In this document: positions 61,701 through 64,000 of the stretch, piece by piece
How the letters are laid out: each line of letters begins with the position of its first letter
How positions within the stretch are numbered: position 1 is the first letter of the stretch
Source: Aplysia californica
Taxonomy: Eukaryota > Mollusca > Gastropoda > Aplysiida > Aplysiidae
NCBI RefSeq assembly: GCF_000002075.1
Contig: NW_004797416.1
Span: 780,310-844,309, forward strand
DNA length: 64,000 nucleotides
Reading direction: 5' to 3'
The notes under the pieces: generated by a model
Told to the model about the DNA's origin: nothing
Databases searched by the model: none
Seen by the model: the letters and a program-made list of their open reading frames with translations, nothing else
Translations under genes and position numbers: made by a program

Positions 61701-64000
61701 ATAGGAAGCTTTTTCAATTAGTAATGAGAAGTGCAGGAACAGCATAAAGCATAAAGCTTTCTGTTGCAGGGATATGCATTATAAAAATGCTATTTATTAT
61801 CATTATTTATCATAAACAGTAGAGAGAAAGAAAAGAAGTAGCACCTAACAGTGGCACTCTTAGCCATCCTCTTGAAACCTAATGACTAAAGTACCACTTG
61901 ATGGCTGGATGCATGACACAGACAGTCACCATTTTCAGTCTTTATTTGGCCATCACACTGTGAAGTCATAGCATTAACAGTACAGAACAGACTACTAGCA
62001 ACAACAGAACAATGAGAACAGAGAGAACTAAAGATACCCAACATGCACAATACAATTGATCAGTACAGTTTTACGTGAATAGAAACGTATAAAATAAAAA
62101 TGACGAAGAGTAGCTCAGGGAAAAAGCATGTTGACAGGAAGAACAGACAGTAGTATGAGAAAAAGGAGGAAGAACCTCTCAAGGGAGGCCTCCCCTTGAC
62201 CGTACACACCCACACATACACACTTACACGCACACACAGATACCAGTGCAGACAACATGATGCCCGAACTCACCTCTCCACCAGCCTGGTCACTTCTGTT
62301 GATGAGCTGAGCAAAACTGATGGGGTCATCTGCGTGAACTTTGACCTCTTTTCGTCCTGCAGCCTGTTGATAACAGTGCACAATGTGAGAGTCCTTCCTG
62401 CAAGGTAGGCTTTAAATTTATGAACAAACTGTTTTGTTTGTGTTATTTTATTTTTTTTATAGCAGAGGGTTTCAAGGCGTTCGCAACTGCAAAAGGTCAT
62501 ATGAGCGCCAATGGGTGGGTGTCAACAAGAGATAAGGACGATAGATGTTTGATAGGAAAGAAGGAGCAAACCAAATCTCAGCACCCACCAACCATCCACA
62601 AAAAGCACTTTCTGCGGCTATAGTCACCTTAAGGTGAAAAGCTTGACACTAGTCCATCTGTAGGTTATTTAGTGACTAAAGCTAGACACTGTATATTATA
62701 TATATATATATATATACCAAGTGAAAAAATATCAGACATCAGTTTAGATACTGGTCACCTCATAAAAAAGCCTGAAACTGTCCATGTACTGGTCATCTAG
62801 CATTAAAAGGTTGGGACAATTTGAGTCTTAACTTCTGTTGAGCATTGGTTTGTAGACAGAAGTGGTGTATTAGTAGTGAGAAGTCTTACTAATTTTGCAT
62901 CAACAACTTCAGTTTCCAGAGGGGGGAATGTTAATTATATTTACACATTCACTGCCTAGTAGACAGAGAAAAAAAAGAACTGCAGAAATAGCATACATGA
63001 ACTTCCAGACACAAAAAATAAAAAGCCAGAAACATCTAATCCTTGGTCAGGAGAAATGGACCAAATCACTCACCTGCTGCAGCTGTTTCTCCTCCTCTAT
63101 CTTGGCAGCCAACATGAGGGACAGTGACCCACGGCAGGCTGTGTTGAAGATCTCATTCATCATGTCCGAGCGCTCCGCAAGAACACGCAGGCACACAGCT
63201 ATGCGGTCAACATCGTCATCTGTGATTGGCTGTTGGAGGAGAGGAGGAACTCATGAAGAAATGAGTATGTGTGAGTGCAATAGTGCACTAGGAGGGTGTG
63301 CATGTGCGCCTGTGGGTGAAGATGGGGAGAGACAGAGTGAGAAAGAAACAAGAGTCAGTAAGGGAAAAAATTCTAATTCACTGTAGACAACTGAGAGGGA
63401 GCAAGTTTTTTTGGGTTTTTTAAAGTTTCAGTAGAGGTTTTACTACTGGCGCTTGCAACTGCATTAGGTCATATGAGCGCCAAGGGGTGGATGTTAACAG
63501 AAAGTCCTTACAGGGAATCAGACTTACTCTGCTCACTTCTCTTGCCTCAACAGCACAAAGTCTGCTTCGACTATCAAGGCACCCCGGAAATAGTGGGTCA
63601 CAAGAGTGTGACAAACGTACAAAAGAAGTAGAGGAAAAATGACAATAGTAAGGATTAGGAAAGAAAAAGAAGCAGTTCCCTGTTGTAGATCAGGCACAGT
63701 TATGAGCGTGACATTGATGAATCAGCCCATTTACAATTCTACTGTGCATGAACGAGAAAGCCCCCCCCCCCCCCTGGGAATGGCCTAAAGACACTTTAGT
63801 CAGTGGCACTGCCCTGGGGGTAGGGAGCAAGTGTACACAAAAGTCTTTTCCTTACTTTTCCTTTCTCTTTCTGATCAGAGAGACAATGGACCTTCCGTTC
63901 ATGTTGAACAAGAAATCCCTCAAGCAGATAATTTGATAATTTTAACTCACTCGAGTCTTTTCCTGCACTTGTTGCGGGAAGCCCAGCCGACCGCCTATGT
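52641..64000 (-). CDS. COPB1: COPB1, coatomer subunit beta (C-terminal part; 5' end off the window)
   Basis: Beta subunit of the COPI coat that buds Golgi-to-ER vesicles; this part covers the end of the alpha-solenoid trunk, the coatomer beta C-terminal domain and the appendage platform. Exons in transcript order: 63951-64000 (partial), 63074-63229, 62274-62363, 59587-59673, 58625-58769, 57782-57901, 56355-56590, 53601-53756, 52641-52712. All junction phases close, giving 369 residues. Diagnostic stretches: [81 protein letters not shown], and the end [15 protein letters not shown]. Human COPB1 has about 950 residues, so roughly 60 percent lies beyond 64000. The introns hold a pogo-like transposon (59710-61525) and several SINE-like copies. 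Convergent with WDTC1. Confidence 0.96.
53601..53756 (-). CDS. COPB1: COPB1 exon, appendage platform
   Basis: 156 bases in phase 0, coding [20 protein letters not shown] through RIRAKSQ. Acceptor cctctacag, donor CAG|gtgaga. Confidence 0.96.
53910..54020 (+). repeat. Dispersed repeat family B
   Basis: tttgagtaaaaagaaacaca, gacagaaagaagagtcagag and aaagtaggacctac. Confidence 0.55.
54105..54186 (+). repeat. SINE-like family A, half copy
   Basis: gatgacagatgtttgataag through cgccaaccaccca. Preceded by a TA repeat at 54054-54071. Confidence 0.7.
54241..54412 (+). repeat. SINE-like family A, full-length copy
   Basis: aattttaatagagttttata through ctgctgaccaaccacgcagg. Confidence 0.8.
54420..56340. 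other. COPB1 intron, no repeat family assigned
   Basis: About 1.9 kb of AT-rich intron without recognised genes. At 55792 ttaaccccttaactggtaac resembles a piggyBac-type end (TTAA then CCC), but no partner end is found. Confidence 0.35.
56355..56590 (-). CDS. COPB1: COPB1 exon, appendage start
   Basis: 236 bases coding [19 protein letters not shown] through CLTPEK, including [19 protein letters not shown]. Acceptor gtcctcag, donor AAG|gtatgt. Confidence 0.96.
57782..57901 (-). CDS. COPB1: COPB1 exon, [15 protein letters not shown]
   Basis: 120 bases coding [18 protein letters not shown] through GIIFGNI. Acceptor ccctgcag, donor ATTG|gtatgt. Confidence 0.95.
58400..58620. repeat. CA/TG-rich microsatellite beside COPB1 donor
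   Basis: Interrupted TG repeats on the plus strand (longest pure run about 58480-58507), so the COPB1 intron begins with CA-rich RNA starting within about 10 bases of the donor. Confidence 0.9.
58625..58769 (-). CDS. COPB1: COPB1 exon, [10 protein letters not shown]
   Basis: 145 bases coding [20 protein letters not shown] through LTLELATL. Acceptor cctccag, donor CTAG|gtacgc; the intron opens directly into about 200 bases of CA-rich repeat. Confidence 0.95.
58940..59075 (+). repeat. Dispersed repeat family B
   Basis: tttgagtaaaaagaagcaca, agtaagacaagacagacagg, tgagacctatcagtggcacg and ctctaaccatctgcat. Confidence 0.55.
59195..59355 (-). repeat. Decayed tRNA-SINE (family C)
   Basis: The reverse strand has gtgatggttaggcttttgga (A-box region) and gatgtgagttcagttctt (B-box region), typical of a tRNA-derived head. 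Confidence 0.5.
59587..59673 (-). CDS. COPB1: COPB1 exon, [10 protein letters not shown]
   Basis: 87 bases coding [16 protein letters not shown] through ASKLNK. Acceptor ctccccag, donor AAG|gtaggc. A pogo-like element begins 37 bases upstream of its acceptor. Confidence 0.95.
59710..61525. mobile_element. Pogo/Tigger-like element (type 3), both ends intact
   Basis: The left end CAGTAGTCTCCGCCTAAGAT and the right end (reversed) CAGTAGTTTCTGTCTAAGGT match, with TA on both sides (59708-59709, 61526-61527). The motif gatcccggttcgc recurs just inside both ends. 1816 bases. No clear transposase frame, so a non-autonomous copy. Located in a COPB1 intron, 37 bases upstream of an exon acceptor. Confidence 0.82.
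61568..61675 (+). repeat. SINE-like family A, partial copy
   Basis: ttgtggcactaacaacacaa, ggtcatatgag and ttttactagaaagtaagata. Confidence 0.6.
61742..61880 (+). repeat. SINE/L2 tail followed by family B fragment
   Basis: aagctttctgttgcagggat and gcattataaaaatgctattt with TTA-rich end, then gaaaagaagtagcacctaac as in family B. Confidence 0.5.
62110..62190 (+). repeat. Dispersed repeat family B, diverged
   Basis: gctcagggaaaaagcatg, acaggaagaacagacag and aaaggaggaagaacct. Confidence 0.4.
62274..62363 (-). CDS. COPB1: COPB1 exon, [10 protein letters not shown]
   Basis: 90 bases coding [20 protein letters not shown] through DQAGGE. Acceptor tcaacag is chosen because the next AG (ctgcag) would break the frame. 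Donor GAG|gtgagt. Confidence 0.94.
62466..62600 (+). repeat. SINE-like family A copy
   Basis: ggcgttcgcaactgcaaaag, ggtcatatgagcgccaat, ggacgatagatgtttgatag and cacccaccaaccatccac. Confidence 0.8.
63074..63229 (-). CDS. COPB1: COPB1 exon, [10 protein letters not shown]
   Basis: 156 bases in phase 0, coding [19 protein letters not shown] through EEEKQLQQ. Acceptor ctccaacag, donor CAG|gtgagt. Confidence 0.95.
63422..63490 (+). repeat. SINE-like family A, partial copy
   Basis: ggcgcttgcaactgcattag and gtcatatgagcgccaag. Confidence 0.65.
63951..64000 (-). CDS. COPB1: COPB1 exon (partial at window edge)
   Basis: Codes [16 protein letters not shown], the variable loop before the conserved PITDDD (human HLGKSSLPKK). 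Donor CGA|gtgagt. It is cut by the window edge after two bases of the preceding codon. Confidence 0.88.

Overview
This is intron-rich, AT-rich animal nuclear DNA, not a bacterial or viral replicon. The transposon mix (an I/Nimbus-type LINE with RNase H, an L2-like LINE whose 3' tail is shared by tRNA-derived SINEs, pogo/Tigger-like elements, a mariner) and the tracts rich in AGATCTAG palindromes suggest a lophotrochozoan, most likely a gastropod mollusc. The species is an inference. There are no CRISPR arrays, no operons, and I saw no LTR-type, viral or Polinton element.

Three host protein genes account for nearly all the coding sequence. (1) PAAF1, minus strand, complete, 11 coding exons from 24062 down to 3779, 402 residues when spliced: a WD40 chaperone of the 19S proteasome ATPase ring. 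(2) WDTC1 (DCAF9), plus strand, complete, 14 coding exons from 31090 to 46423, 725 residues: a WD40 + TPR substrate receptor of CRL4 ubiquitin ligases. (3) COPB1, minus strand, 3' part only, 9 exons from 64000 down to 52641: the C-terminal 369 residues of coatomer beta. Every exon was placed by similarity to the remembered human protein plus GT/AG borders, and the reading phase closes at every junction.

PAAF1 and WDTC1 are head to head. Their presumed first exons lie only about 340 bp apart around a consensus ETS site, which looks like one bidirectional promoter serving two genes of the ubiquitin-proteasome system. WDTC1 and COPB1 are convergent, with 46424-52640 between their stop codons.

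The rest is intron and intergenic sequence packed with repeats. 1-3600 is intergenic (pogo-like element with a CENP-B-type HTH, long GA tract). 7.8-12.4 kb holds two inverted copies of a ~1 kb repeat, one interrupted by an L2-like LINE and the other lying inside a SINE. 15.3-18.9 kb is a 5'-truncated Nimbus-like LINE. 19558-19774 is an assembly gap. 23.5-24.0 kb is the AGATCT tract. 24.8-27.2 kb (WDTC1 intron 1) is a cluster of hairpins, inverted repeats and tandem units. 28.0-29.9 kb is unassigned. Pogo-like elements lie at 29.9, 31.5, 38.4 and 59.7 kb. A mariner occupies part of WDTC1 intron 9. A ~170 bp SINE-like family (12 copies) and two further SINE families are scattered throughout.

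The most interesting local event is in WDTC1 intron 12: the splice acceptor and first 20 bases of exon 13 were tandemly duplicated, and a SINE with a 13-bp target duplication then landed at the end of the spare exon.
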